Shown: piece after piece, positions 8,507-17,332 of the stretch
How the letters are laid out: the number at the start of each line of letters is the position of its first letter
Numbering within the stretch: position 1 is the stretch's first letter
NCBI GenBank assembly: GCA_020637445.1
Contig: JACJVZ010000001.1
Location: 310,001 to 374,000 of the forward strand
Reading direction: 5' to 3'
Origin: Calditrichota bacterium
GTDB lineage: Bacteria > Electryoneota > RPQS01
DNA length: 64,000 nt
Notes under the pieces: model-generated
What the model was told of the DNA's origin: nothing
Database searches by the model: none
What the model saw: the letters and a program-made list of their open reading frames with translations, nothing else
Translations under genes and position numbers: made by a program

Positions 8507-11500
8507 ATGACCGTCTGGACCCGCGCCGCTCGAATTGAAGCTCTACGCGAGCACATCAAGCACCGCATCCTCGTTTTGGATGGCGCAATGGGTACGCTCA
8601 TTCAGCAACACCGCTTGACCGAAGCCGATTATCGCGGCGAACGCTTCAAAGATTGGTCGCAGGATGTCAAAGGCAACAACGACCTGCTCTCTCTGACCAA
8701 ACCTGAGATCATCAAGAGCCTGCACGCGCTCTATTTTGACAGCGGCGCGGACATCGCGTCGACCAACAGCTTCACGGCCAGCGCTCCTTCGCAAGCGGAT
8801 TACGGCATGCAAGAACTCTCCGAAGAGCTAAACTTCGCCGCCGCCAAAATCGCACGCGAAGCCGCCGACGAGTGCGAGCAAGAAGATCCGTCTCGCCCGC
8901 GTTGGGTCGCAGGAAGCATCGGTCCCACGAACAAAACTCTCTCGCTTTCACCCAACGTCAATGATCCAGGCTATCGCGATTTGTACTTCGATCAAATGGT
9001 CGAAGTCTACGAGAAATGCGCGCGCGGCTTATTGAAGGGCGGAGCGGATCTGCTTCTTATCGAAACCTCTTTCGACACCCTGAACGCAAAAGCCGCAATC
9101 TTCGCCGTCGAAACTGTCTTTGATGAATTGGGCGAACGTGTGCCGTTAATCGTTTCCGGCACAATCACCGACGCCAGCGGCCGTACACTTTCCGGACAAA
9201 CCACCGAAGCCTTCTGGAACTCCGTCGCTCACGCCAAGCCCTTCGCTGTCGGACTGAATTGCGCATTGGGCGCGGAGAATCTCACTCCATATATTCAAGA
9301 ACTCTCCCGCGTCGCCGAGTGCTATGTCAGCTTGCACCCCAACGCGGGGCTTCCCAACGAATTCGGCGAATACGACGATACTCCCGAAACCATGGGCCGC
9401 GTCATGGGCGGCTTCGCCAAAGCCGGACTGCTGAATATCGCCGGTGGCTGTTGCGGCACACAACCCTCGCACATCAAAGCCATCGCCGAAGCAGTCAAGA
9501 ACGAAAAACCGCGCACCGTCGTTCATCCACCGACTCGTTTACGTGTGTCTGGATTGGAGCCGCTTACCATCGGCGAAGAGAGCGGTTTCGTCAACATCGG
9601 CGAGCGCACGAACGTCACCGGTTCCGCTCGCTTTGCAAAACTGATTCTGTCCGGCGACTACGAAACCGCCATCGAAGTCGCGCGCCAGCAAGTCGAGAGC
9701 GGCGCGCAGATGATCGATATCAACATGGATGAAGGTCTGCTTGACTCCGAAGCCGCGATGGCGCGCTTCCTGAATCTGATTGCGACCGAACCTTCCATCG
9801 CGCGCGTGCCGTTCGTGATTGACTCTTCGAAATGGTCCGTCATTGAAGCCGGCTTAAAGTGCATTCAAGGCAAGCCCGTCGTCAACTCCATCAGCATGAA
9901 AGAAGGCGAAGCGGAGTTCCTGCGTCAAGCGAAACTCTGTCAACGCTACGGCGCGGCAGTCATTGTCATGTGCTTCGATGAGCAAGGTCAAGCCGACACC
10001 GTCGAGCGCAGAGTCACGATCGCCGAGCGTGCCTACAAACTATTGACCGAGAAAGCTGGATACGCGCCGCAGGACATCATCATCGATCCGAACATCTTCG
10101 CGATTGCAACGGGTATCGAAGAGCACAATGGCTACGCGCTTCAATTCTTCGAAGCCGCGCGTCAAATCAAAGCGAAGTGTCCGCACGTCCGCATCAGCGG
10201 CGGTTTGAGCAACGTCTCGTTTTCTTTCCGCGGCAACAATCCCGTCAGAGAAGCCATTCACTCGGTCTTTCTCTATCACGCGATTCACGCAAGCCTCGAC
10301 ATGGCGATTGTAAACGCGGGCGCGCTTCCGATTTATGATGACATCGAGCCGCAGCTACTCGAGCGCGTGGAAGATGTCGTAATGAACCGCCGCGCCGACG
10401 CAACCGAGCGTCTGCTCGAAATCGCGTCAACCGTCAAAGGCAAAGCCAAAGACAAAACGGTCGAGCTGGAATGGCGTAAGCACAGCGTGCAAGAGCGCTT
10501 GACACATGCCCTCGTTGAGGGCATCGACGACTACATCATCGATGACACAGAAGAAGCACGGCTTCAATTCCCGGAACCCATCGAAGTTATCGAGGGTCCT
10601 CTGATGGCAGGCATGAACCGCGTCGGAGATCTGTTTGGAGCGGGGAAGATGTTCCTTCCGCAAGTCGTCAAGAGCGCGCGCGTCATGAAGAAAGCCGTCG
10701 CGCATCTGATTCCTTTCATCGAAGCGTCGAAAAAAGCAGGCGAACAAAGCAGTAAGGGAAGAATCCTACTCGCGACGGTAAAAGGCGACGTACATGACAT
10801 CGGCAAAAATATCGTCGGCGTCGTGCTGCAGTGCAACGGCTTCGAAGTCATCGACCTCGGCGTGATGGTGCCGAGCGCGAAGATTCTCGAGTCCGCAAGC
10901 AAAGAAAACGTCGATTTGATTGGCTTGAGCGGGCTGATCACTCCGTCGCTCGAGGAGATGACTTTTGTCGCTTCTGAGATGGAGCGCCTGAACATGAAAA
11001 CTCCGCTCCTGATCGGCGGAGCCACGACTTCACGCGTGCACACCGCGGTCAAGATCAGTCCCAACTACAGCGGCCCGACTGTGCATGTGCTGGATGCTTC
11101 GCGCGCCGTCGGAGTTGCCACAAGCCTAATTAGCAAACAGCTTCGCGAAGAGTTCATACGCGAAACCGTCGCCGATTACGAAAAAGTTCGCGTGATTCGA
11201 GCTCAGCAATCCGCAGCGCAAAAGCTCGCGACGTTGGAAGAAGCTCGCGCCAATCGTTTGAAACTCGATTTCAACACGCCGCCCGTTCCCAAACATCTCG
11301 GTCTCGAAGTATTGCGAGAATATCCGCTCGAGCAATTGGTCGACCGTATCGACTGGACGCCGTTCTTCCAAGCCTGGGAACTCGCAGGCCGCTATCCAGC
11401 AATTTTGGAAGACAAAGTCGTAGGCGAAAGCGCACGTTCACTATTCAAAGATGCGCAAGCCATGCTGAAAGAGATTGTCACACAGAAAAAGCTCAAAGCA

Positions 11501-12190
11501 CACGCAGTGTTCGGGCTTTTTGCGGCGAATTCATCCGGTGATTCGGTTGAACTCTACACCGACGATACTCGCTCCCGGGTGATCACGACTTTCCACATGC
11601 TGCGTCAGCAGATGAAGAAGGACTCATCCTCGCCTAATTTGTCTCTGGCCGATTTCGTCGCGCCAAAAGAGTCCGGAGTTGCCGACTACATGGGTGTTTT
11701 CGCGGTGACATCCGGCGGCGAATTGAACAAACTTGTCGCGGAGTACGAAAAGCAGCATGACGACTACCGCGCGATTTTGCTAAAAGCACTCGCGGATCGT
11801 TTAGCTGAGGCCTTCGCCGAACACCTGCACGAGCGCGTCCGCCAAGAGTATTGGGGCTATGCAAGCGAAGAGAATTTGAACAACGACGAGTTGATCAAAG
11901 AGAAGTATCAGGGCATCCGTCCTGCTCCCGGCTATCCCGCCTGTCCCGAGCATTCCGAAAAACGTACGCTCTTCGACCTCTTACAAGCAGAGCAAAGCGC
12001 GGGCATAACATTAACGGAACACTTCGCGATGCTTCCCGCATCGTCCGTCTCCGGCTACTATTTCTGGCACCCCGAATCAAAATACTTCGGCATAGGCAAG
12101 ATCGCCGACGATCAAGTCCAAGACTATGCCCACAGAAAAGGCATTTCTTTGACAGAAGCCAAACGCTTGCTCTCCGCAAATCAGGACTAA
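8507..12190 (+). CDS. metH: Cobalamin-dependent methionine synthase, full length
   Basis: 1227 residues, the same length as classical MetH. Modules in order: homocysteine methyltransferase (~1-330; zinc Cys in GLNCALG and GGCCGTQ), pterin-binding domain (~345-640; GFVNIGERTNVTGSARF), cap (~650-740), B12-binding domain (~745-890) with the base-off motif GDVHDIGKN (cobalt-ligand His ~763), and AdoMet reactivation domain (~900-1227) with RPAPGYPACPEH. It transfers methyl from methyltetrahydrofolate to homocysteine in the cytoplasm and can self-reactivate because the last domain is intact. No Shine-Dalgarno is obvious and I found no cobalamin or SAM riboswitch in the 260 bases upstream. Confidence 0.97.
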   Translation: MTVWTRAARIEALREHIKHRILVLDGAMGTLIQQHRLTEADYRGERFKDWSQDVKGNNDLLSLTKPEIIKSLHALYFDSGADIASTNSFTASAPSQADYGMQELSEELNFAAAKIAREAADECEQEDPSRPRWVAGSIGPTNKTLSLSPNVNDPGYRDLYFDQMVEVYEKCARGLLKGGADLLLIETSFDTLNAKAAIFAVETVFDELGERVPLIVSGTITDASGRTLSGQTTEAFWNSVAHAKPFAVGLNCALGAENLTPYIQELSRVAECYVSLHPNAGLPNEFGEYDDTPETMGRVMGGFAKAGLLNIAGGCCGTQPSHIKAIAEAVKNEKPRTVVHPPTRLRVSGLEPLTIGEESGFVNIGERTNVTGSARFAKLILSGDYETAIEVARQQVESGAQMIDINMDEGLLDSEAAMARFLNLIATEPSIARVPFVIDSSKWSVIEAGLKCIQGKPVVNSISMKEGEAEFLRQAKLCQRYGAAVIVMCFDEQGQADTVERRVTIAERAYKLLTEKAGYAPQDIIIDPNIFAIATGIEEHNGYALQFFEAARQIKAKCPHVRISGGLSNVSFSFRGNNPVREAIHSVFLYHAIHASLDMAIVNAGALPIYDDIEPQLLERVEDVVMNRRADATERLLEIASTVKGKAKDKTVELEWRKHSVQERLTHALVEGIDDYIIDDTEEARLQFPEPIEVIEGPLMAGMNRVGDLFGAGKMFLPQVVKSARVMKKAVAHLIPFIEASKKAGEQSSKGRILLATVKGDVHDIGKNIVGVVLQCNGFEVIDLGVMVPSAKILESASKENVDLIGLSGLITPSLEEMTFVASEMERLNMKTPLLIGGATTSRVHTAVKISPNYSGPTVHVLDASRAVGVATSLISKQLREEFIRETVADYEKVRVIRAQQSAAQKLATLEEARANRLKLDFNTPPVPKHLGLEVLREYPLEQLVDRIDWTPFFQAWELAGRYPAILEDKVVGESARSLFKDAQAMLKEIVTQKKLKAHAVFGLFAANSSGDSVELYTDDTRSRVITTFHMLRQQMKKDSSSPNLSLADFVAPKESGVADYMGVFAVTSGGELNKLVAEYEKQHDDYRAILLKALADRLAEAFAEHLHERVRQEYWGYASEENLNNDELIKEKYQGIRPAPGYPACPEHSEKRTLFDLLQAEQSAGITLTEHFAMLPASSVSGYYFWHPESKYFGIGKIADDQVQDYAHRKGISLTEAKRLLSANQD

Positions 12191-12205
12191 CGCACCACTC
12201 GCCGA

Positions 12206-12238
12206 GCGGGGATTAAGCGCGTCAGCGCGGTTCCCCGC
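12206..12238. terminator. Weak hairpin after metH
   Basis: GCGGGGA / TTCCCCGC arms enclosing an inner GCGC-GTCA-GCGC hairpin. No T-run follows, so termination is uncertain; it may instead stabilise the metH message end. Confidence 0.3.
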
Positions 12239-12286
12239 CGGAATCTGAGTTTCCTCTTTCCAATTTCCACTTTTCTCTTTTCCCCG

Positions 12287-13315
12287 ATGCTCGACCTCCG
12301 TTCCGACACAATCACAAAACCCACCGGCGCGATGCGCATGGCGATGTCGCAGGCCGAGGTGGGCGACGACCAATTCGGTGAAGACCCGACCGTAAATCTC
12401 CTTCAAGAACGCGTCGCCGACTTACTTGGCAAGGAAACGTCGCTGTTTTTCCCGACAGGCGTGATGGCGAATCAATGTGCCTTAAGAACGCTGACTCGCC
12501 CCGGCGATGATGTGGTCACGAGCTGGGAGCCGCACATTGTCTTCCACGAAACCGGAGCATCGGCGGCCAACTCGGGAATCCAAATGACGCAAGTCGGGCA
12601 TCGCGGTCTCTTCACACGCGAAGAGTTTCTTGCGGCCTACAATGCTCCCGGCCACATCGTACATCCGCCGACAACTGTCGTCGCCATCGAGAACACACAC
12701 AACCGCGCAGGCGGAGTCATCTTCCCGCAGGACGAAGTCGAAAAAATCTGCGCTGCCGCCCGCGAGCGCAACGTCTACTCTTATTGTGACGGCGCTCGCT
12801 TGTGGAATGCCGCGCTCGCGTCAAACAAAAGTTTTTCCGAACTCGCGGCACCGTTTGATCTCGTATCGGTCGCCTTCTCCAAAGGCCTCGGCTGTCCGGC
12901 AGGCTCAATGCTTGCGGGAACAAAAGAAGTCATCACTCGCGCGACACGTTACCGCCGAATGCTGGGTGGAGCGATGCGGCAATCGGGAATACTTGCGGCG
13001 GCTTGTTTGCATGCGCTGGATCATCACATTGAACAGCTTCACAACGACCACTTGAACGCGAAGTTGATTGCAGAAAAACTTGCCGAATCGAAACACATTA
13101 GGATTGATCTTGCGACGGTCCAAACCAATATTGTCATCTTCGATTTGAATGACTCCGCTCCGTCAGCCGAAGAAGTTGTCGCGCGCGCACAAAAGTACGG
13201 CGTCGAGTTCTTCGCCTTCGGTCCGCGCACGATTCGTTTGGTGACGCACAGAGACATAACTCAATCACAATGCCTCGAAGCCGTATCCCTCATCTTGAAA
13301 GCAGTTGAAGCGTAG
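12287..13315 (+). CDS. ltaE: Low-specificity L-threonine aldolase family protein (PLP)
   Basis: 342 residues, typical family length. Family landmarks: N-terminal DLRSDTITKPT, GDDQFGEDPTVN, FFPTGVMANQ, DGARLWNAA (PLP aspartate) and the Schiff-base lysine in SFSKGLGCPAG (K199). Known reaction: cleavage of threonine/allo-threonine to glycine and acetaldehyde, a glycine source. Its placement next to metH fits one-carbon and glycine metabolism. No Shine-Dalgarno is visible; the leader is a pyrimidine-rich tract. The end overlaps the next gene by 11 bases. Confidence 0.93.
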   Translation: MLDLRSDTITKPTGAMRMAMSQAEVGDDQFGEDPTVNLLQERVADLLGKETSLFFPTGVMANQCALRTLTRPGDDVVTSWEPHIVFHETGASAANSGIQMTQVGHRGLFTREEFLAAYNAPGHIVHPPTTVVAIENTHNRAGGVIFPQDEVEKICAAARERNVYSYCDGARLWNAALASNKSFSELAAPFDLVSVAFSKGLGCPAGSMLAGTKEVITRATRYRRMLGGAMRQSGILAAACLHALDHHIEQLHNDHLNAKLIAEKLAESKHIRIDLATVQTNIVIFDLNDSAPSAEEVVARAQKYGVEFFAFGPRTIRLVTHRDITQSQCLEAVSLILKAVEA

Positions 13316-14240
13316 GTCTTTTACACTTCTTCTGATTCCTCCCGCGACGTACCTCGCGTCGTATCTGTATCTCGCCTTTTTTCACCACAAGTTCTGGCTC
13401 TGGAACACGGTGGTCCACGAGTCCGGCAGACTCACACTTCTCGAAACATCTCTCTACGCGTCCCACTTCCTCGGCCACATTCCAACGCTTGTAGTCATTG
13501 CATTACTCTTCTCAACTTGGTTCAAACTCCTTTCAAAAGAAGGAGGTGGGTGGTCGTGGAACTGGTTCGGAGTCTCTCTGGCGTTCACTGCAGTTTGTTT
13601 TGCGGGCAGCGTCGCTTGGTTCGGGTTACAGGATACTCTCGGCTACGTCACTCTGTCTAAGCAAAGCGAGGTTCGCAATGCATCAGGCGGATCCTACTTG
13701 CTGCATCTTCCCAGCACGCTTTCGCTGACAATCCTGATCCCGCTGTTCATTGCGTTCGCGCAAGTTGTCGTCGGTCAACGCCCGCAATGGCATGCGCGCC
13801 ATCTCAAAACTCTGGCAGCTATCATCGCGGCAGCAATAGTATTCGCCATAATAGTTGCTCCGTCGAGTTTCCTTTTCTCCTTGCACGATCCTCGCTATCT
13901 TGCGCACAGTGTCCGCGAGTTGGCGACGTTTCCATTGACGTATTTTCCGATTCCAATCGCGTTTTGGCTCGCCAGAAGGGCAGGGGGTGAAGCAATTGAC
14001 CTGCAGGCGAAGCGCGGCCTGGCCATTCTGGCCATTCTTTCTGTCCTTCTCCTTATCTATCAAGTCACAATTCCGCTTGGTTCAGGCATCAACTCCCTTG
14101 CTCAGCACCCGTCCTTCTCACCTGGCCCACTTCCAGTCTCCTACCTCCTCGCATCGCACTACTTCGAACACATTCTTGATACGTTGTTTTTCACAGCAGT
14201 CTGTTTTACCTTAATTCCGCCACGAGGAGTAAACAATTGA
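13305..14240 (+). CDS. Polytopic membrane protein of unknown function
   Basis: 311 residues from a TTG start that overlaps the aldolase stop. About seven hydrophobic helices are visible (for example LLLIPPATYLASYLYLAFF, TLVVIALLFSTWF, TLAAIIAAAIVFAIIV, GLAILAILSVLLLIYQVTI and a final LDTLFFTAVCFTLI). Conserved-looking polar residues HESGR and HPSFSPGPLP sit in loops. I do not recognise a family; no transporter, kinase or protease signature is present. Coupled to ltaE by overlap, so probably co-expressed. Confidence 0.7.
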   Translation: MKRRSFTLLLIPPATYLASYLYLAFFHHKFWLWNTVVHESGRLTLLETSLYASHFLGHIPTLVVIALLFSTWFKLLSKEGGGWSWNWFGVSLAFTAVCFAGSVAWFGLQDTLGYVTLSKQSEVRNASGGSYLLHLPSTLSLTILIPLFIAFAQVVVGQRPQWHARHLKTLAAIIAAAIVFAIIVAPSSFLFSLHDPRYLAHSVRELATFPLTYFPIPIAFWLARRAGGEAIDLQAKRGLAILAILSVLLLIYQVTIPLGSGINSLAQHPSFSPGPLPVSYLLASHYFEHILDTLFFTAVCFTLIPPRGVNN

Positions 14241-14582
14241 TAATTCCTCCCTTCATAAGTTGACAGATTTTACCTCAATTTTGGGATTTCTTGAAGATAG
14301 GTCAAAATTTGAGGCTTTGGAATCTCGGTCAAAAGTGACGAATACACACTATTTCTGCTTGACTGCTCCCGATTGCTTTCCGATATTGTAACAGGATTCG
14401 GGAGTGCAGCGCCATAGCAACCTCATCCAACGAAAGACTTCGCGCTGGTTTCGTAATAATAGGGTTACATTCGACACATACGCTTTTCTTGCGCAGCGTG
14501 ACCCCGAGTCCTGTTCCCTAAGAATTGGATCGGGGTCTCCTCGTTTCTGGTCCACAACAAACAAGAGAGAACCTCGTTTCTA
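14241..14582. other. Intergenic region upstream of the cytochrome locus
   Basis: 342 bases. Near the left end is an imperfect inverted repeat (CCTCAATTTTG ... CAAAATTTGAGG, 19-base loop) without a T-run, perhaps the end of the preceding transcript. A sigma-70-like promoter lies at 14359-14387. No ORF with a credible translation signal was seen. Confidence 0.4.
14359..14387 (+). promoter_or_regulatory. Candidate sigma-70 promoter for the 18-heme cytochrome gene
   Basis: TTGACT, 17-base spacer, GATATT. Start codon is ~195 bases downstream, so the leader would be long. Confidence 0.35.
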
Positions 14583-16520
14583 ATGAAAAAAGGTTTTGGC
14601 TGGCTAGTAAAAGAATTTTTCGCGGCCTGTTGGGAAACAATCAAACTTCCCTTCTGGCTGTTTGGTGTTGGTTGGAAGCGACTGGTGTCGTTTGGGCCGC
14701 GAAGAATCGGCCTTGTGCTGTTTGCGACATCCATGGTCGTGGTGTTCTCTCTCATATTTTTTGTCGAAGTGACGTCGCAGCCGACGTTTTGCCGGTCGTG
14801 CCACGTGATGGAACCCTATTTTGACGCGTGGGAAACCTCGACGCACAATAACGTCACCTGCACTGAGTGCCATATTCCGCCCGGACTGGAAGGCACGGTC
14901 CACGCGAAATTCATGGCTCTGTCCATGGTTGCGAATTATTTTACGGGCGTCTACAAGCGTTCGAAGCCGTGGGCGGAGATCGAAGATCGCAGTTGTTTGC
15001 GGGAAGGCTGTCACGACACGCGCCTGCTCCAGAGCACGGTCGAATTCAAAAATGTGAAGTTTGACCACAAGCCGCACATTGAGCAAGTCCGCCGCGGCCG
15101 GCAGTTGCGCTGCACGTCCTGCCACTCGAACATTGTGCAGGGCGAGCATATTTCTGTAAATGAATCGACCTGTTTCTTGTGTCACTTTAAGCCGGACACG
15201 ACTGGAGTGTACACACAGCTCGCGACTTGCACGAACTGCCACAATCCTCCGACGGGTGTGATGGCCGCCGACACGAGTTTTGACCACACGGAGATGTTGG
15301 CTCGCAAGGCCAATTGTTCGGATTGTCATGCCAGTGAAGTCGCGGGAGACGGCTATGTTCCGCGCGAACGCTGCAACTCGTGCCACGCGCAGGTGGCGCA
15401 TATCGAGCGCTACGACGATCACGACTTTGTTCATCAGATGCACGTGACGGATCACAAAGTGGAGTGCACGGCCTGCCATATTCAAATCCGTCACGGCAAA
15501 GAAGCGGTTGCTTTGGCCAGCACGCAGCGCACCTGCAACCAGTGTCACGGAAGTCCCGACGATGCGATTGAGAAGGTTTGGCTCGGACAATTGCCGGGCA
15601 TGCCGCTTTCACCTTCAAAGATGTCCAAGGCCGGCATGGATTGCAAATCCTGCCACGTGGGTGACGTTCACGCGATGGGCAAAGACAAACCCAGCCCCGT
15701 TTGCACGCCCTGCCACGATCCGGGATTTGACAATCTGTGGACTCGCTGGGACGAACCGCTTCAGCGTCGCATCAAAGAGCTTGAAGCAAAAGCCGAACGT
15801 CTGGAGCCTGCGGAACGCGACTCGATGTTAGCTGCGCTGGATATCTACCGCCGCGGCAATCCTTTGCACAATCCGGAAATGATCGAGCTGCTTTCTGCCC
15901 GCATTGAAGGACAGGACCTTATGTCGTCAGCGTCATGCTATAGCTGCCACCCGGCGGCCGGCGACGCTCTCGTAATGTACGGGGGGAATACGTTTGACCA
16001 TCGCAAGCATTCGACGGCCAACAAATGTGAATCCTGCCACTCGACGTCCCAGGAAACGCACGGCCGGCTTGTGATGACGAAAAATGATTGCAACAGTTGC
16101 CACCATCAAACTGTTGCCAAGGGCAATGCCAAGTGCGAGTCTTGCCATACGACTCAGGCCGCGGTATTTAACGGCAAGATTCCGGAGTTCGCCAGTGCCC
16201 AGCCGTCATTCAAAGTAGATCTTGATTTTGCGTGCACCGATTGCCACGAAACCCGCGGCGCCTCAGTTTCCCGCAACGTGGCTCCGGTTTGCGTAGGCTG
16301 CCACGATGCGAGTTTTGCCGACACGCTGCACGGTTGGCAAAACAACGCGGCTCAATTGTCAAAAACGGTTCATGAAGCGCTTTCGTCTTATAAACCCGGA
16401 AGCGAGAAATATAAACAATACAGTCAGCTCGCCGATCTTCTGCAAAAGGATGGCAGCGGTTCGGCTCACAACCCGTCACTATTCAAGCGGTGGTTTGAAT
16501 CCATCGGTGCCGCCCAATGA
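14583..16520 (+). CDS. 18-heme inner-membrane cytochrome with NapC/NirT-like N-terminus
   Basis: 645 residues. A cytoplasmic N-terminus and one uncleaved helix (~41-62) are followed by CRSCHVMEPYFDAWETSTH and CTECHIPPG, the pattern of NapC/NirT/NrfH/CymA quinol dehydrogenases. Seventeen CXXCH sites plus one CX4CH (CLREGCH) follow, giving 18 predicted c-hemes, far more than the usual 4-7. Known relatives pass electrons from menaquinol to periplasmic partners (CymA, ImcH); the extra hemes suggest a long built-in wire. A helical charged linker (~395-425) splits the heme region into two blocks of 12 and 6. The stop is followed closely by a small HTH gene. Likely first gene of the electron-transfer locus. 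Confidence 0.9.
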   Translation: MKKGFGWLVKEFFAACWETIKLPFWLFGVGWKRLVSFGPRRIGLVLFATSMVVVFSLIFFVEVTSQPTFCRSCHVMEPYFDAWETSTHNNVTCTECHIPPGLEGTVHAKFMALSMVANYFTGVYKRSKPWAEIEDRSCLREGCHDTRLLQSTVEFKNVKFDHKPHIEQVRRGRQLRCTSCHSNIVQGEHISVNESTCFLCHFKPDTTGVYTQLATCTNCHNPPTGVMAADTSFDHTEMLARKANCSDCHASEVAGDGYVPRERCNSCHAQVAHIERYDDHDFVHQMHVTDHKVECTACHIQIRHGKEAVALASTQRTCNQCHGSPDDAIEKVWLGQLPGMPLSPSKMSKAGMDCKSCHVGDVHAMGKDKPSPVCTPCHDPGFDNLWTRWDEPLQRRIKELEAKAERLEPAERDSMLAALDIYRRGNPLHNPEMIELLSARIEGQDLMSSASCYSCHPAAGDALVMYGGNTFDHRKHSTANKCESCHSTSQETHGRLVMTKNDCNSCHHQTVAKGNAKCESCHTTQAAVFNGKIPEFASAQPSFKVDLDFACTDCHETRGASVSRNVAPVCVGCHDASFADTLHGWQNNAAQLSKTVHEALSSYKPGSEKYKQYSQLADLLQKDGSGSAHNPSLFKRWFESIGAAQ

Positions 16521-16561
16521 ACCCAAAAAATAAGAGCAAGACTACCGCGAAAGGAGCCCCC

Positions 16562-16822
16562 ATGTCAACAGTTGGAACGCGTGTGATGAAGACTACACGC
16601 GCCGACGGGGCCACAACCCCGAGAGTGAATAACGATTCGCCTCAGGGCTTGCTAACCCTGTCCGAAGCTGCCGAAATGCTCGGCCGCGTACATCGCACCA
16701 CAATTATGCGCTGGGTGCGGGAAGACCGTCTGAAATGTGTGCGCTTGTCACGTAAAGTAATTCTTTTTGAGCGCGACGAGATCAACCGCTTTGTCCGTGA
16801 GCACAGGGCAACCGGCCAGTAG
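16562..16822 (+). CDS. Small helix-turn-helix DNA-binding protein (excisionase/MerR-like)
   Basis: 86 residues from ATG 16562, which has an excellent SD (AAGGAG, 5-base gap). An earlier ATG at 16517 overlaps the cytochrome stop (ATGA) and would give 101 residues; either is possible. Core: LTLSEAAEMLGRVHRTTIMRWVREDRLKCVRLSRKV is a winged-HTH of the excisionase/helix-turn-helix_17 type. Only a DNA-binding unit, no sensor domain. Position inside a cytochrome cluster suggests local control of the cytochrome genes rather than excision, since no integrase is nearby. Confidence 0.8.
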   Translation: MSTVGTRVMKTTRADGATTPRVNNDSPQGLLTLSEAAEMLGRVHRTTIMRWVREDRLKCVRLSRKVILFERDEINRFVREHRATGQ

Positions 16823-16833
16823 CAAAATGTGCC

Positions 16834-16904
16834 TGCAAACTGCAACAACCGGGCAAAAATAGCCGTTATTTGGATACGTTTGGGAGCGTTGGTGCAGTTT
16901 TGCA
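16834..16904. repeat. Inverted repeat downstream of the HTH gene
   Basis: TGCAAACTGCA (16834-16844) and TGCAGTTTTGCA (16893-16904) are complementary apart from one bulged base. Could be a transcript-end stem or a binding site for the HTH protein encoded just upstream. Confidence 0.4.
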
Positions 16905-17021
16905 AGTAATCATGATCGCTTTTGGAATTGTTAGTCCGAATTTATGCCTCTATTATTATGTTTGTTTAAACTGAGTTTGTAAATCCTATTCACTGTTTTG
17001 TTTCAAATTACGCAAATTCAG

Positions 17022-17051
17022 TTGACCCTGTAAGGGGTGTCTAAGTTTAGA
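17022..17051 (+). promoter_or_regulatory. Candidate sigma-70 promoter of a short leader transcript
   Basis: TTGACC, 18-base spacer, TTTAGA. It reads toward the terminator at 17242 and the lipoprotein gene at 17333. Confidence 0.3.
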
Positions 17052-17241
17052 AAAACCTTGCTCTCGGTACGAAAATTGTTTACAATTGGTGCAGTGACTT
17101 GTCATTAGACTGAGTCATGCGACAAATGTGAGCAAATGAATACCCGCCAAACTCGATACTATTCTTCGCTTACTTCGTCTTTAGTTACGAAGACGACCGA
17201 CTGCCCGCTAAATCTGACCAAAATCATCTATTATAATTGAT

Positions 17242-17276
17242 CCCCTGTGAGCCGCACTCGCAGGGGCATTTTTATT
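17242..17276 (+). terminator. Rho-independent terminator or attenuator upstream of the conduit operon
   Basis: CCCCTGTGAG / CTCGCAGGGG (10 bp with one T.G pair) and loop CCGCA, followed by CATTTTTATT. It stands 57 bases before the ATG at 17333 with no real gene in between, so transcription into the operon must either pass it or start after it. Confidence 0.65.
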
Positions 17277-17332
17277 CCGGAAATACCCGGAGCAACCATT
17301 AACGGGAAGAGGACCCGATAAGGGATGCACAC

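Larger units (their letters stand above)
16823..17332. other. Long structured intergenic region
   Basis: 510 bases before the 9-heme lipoprotein gene. It holds an inverted repeat (16834-16904), a sigma-70-like promoter (17022-17051), a weaker sigma-54-like element CGGTACGAAAATTGTT at 17065-17080, a 34-codon ORF at 17136-17240 that includes a hairpin (TCGTCTT / AAGACGA at 17175-17196), and a strong terminator at 17242-17276. The arrangement suggests a short leader or small RNA upstream of the operon. Confidence 0.45.

Noticed and set aside
16517..16822. HTH protein as phage or plasmid excisionase
   Set aside because: No integrase, attachment repeats or phage genes nearby; context is respiratory.
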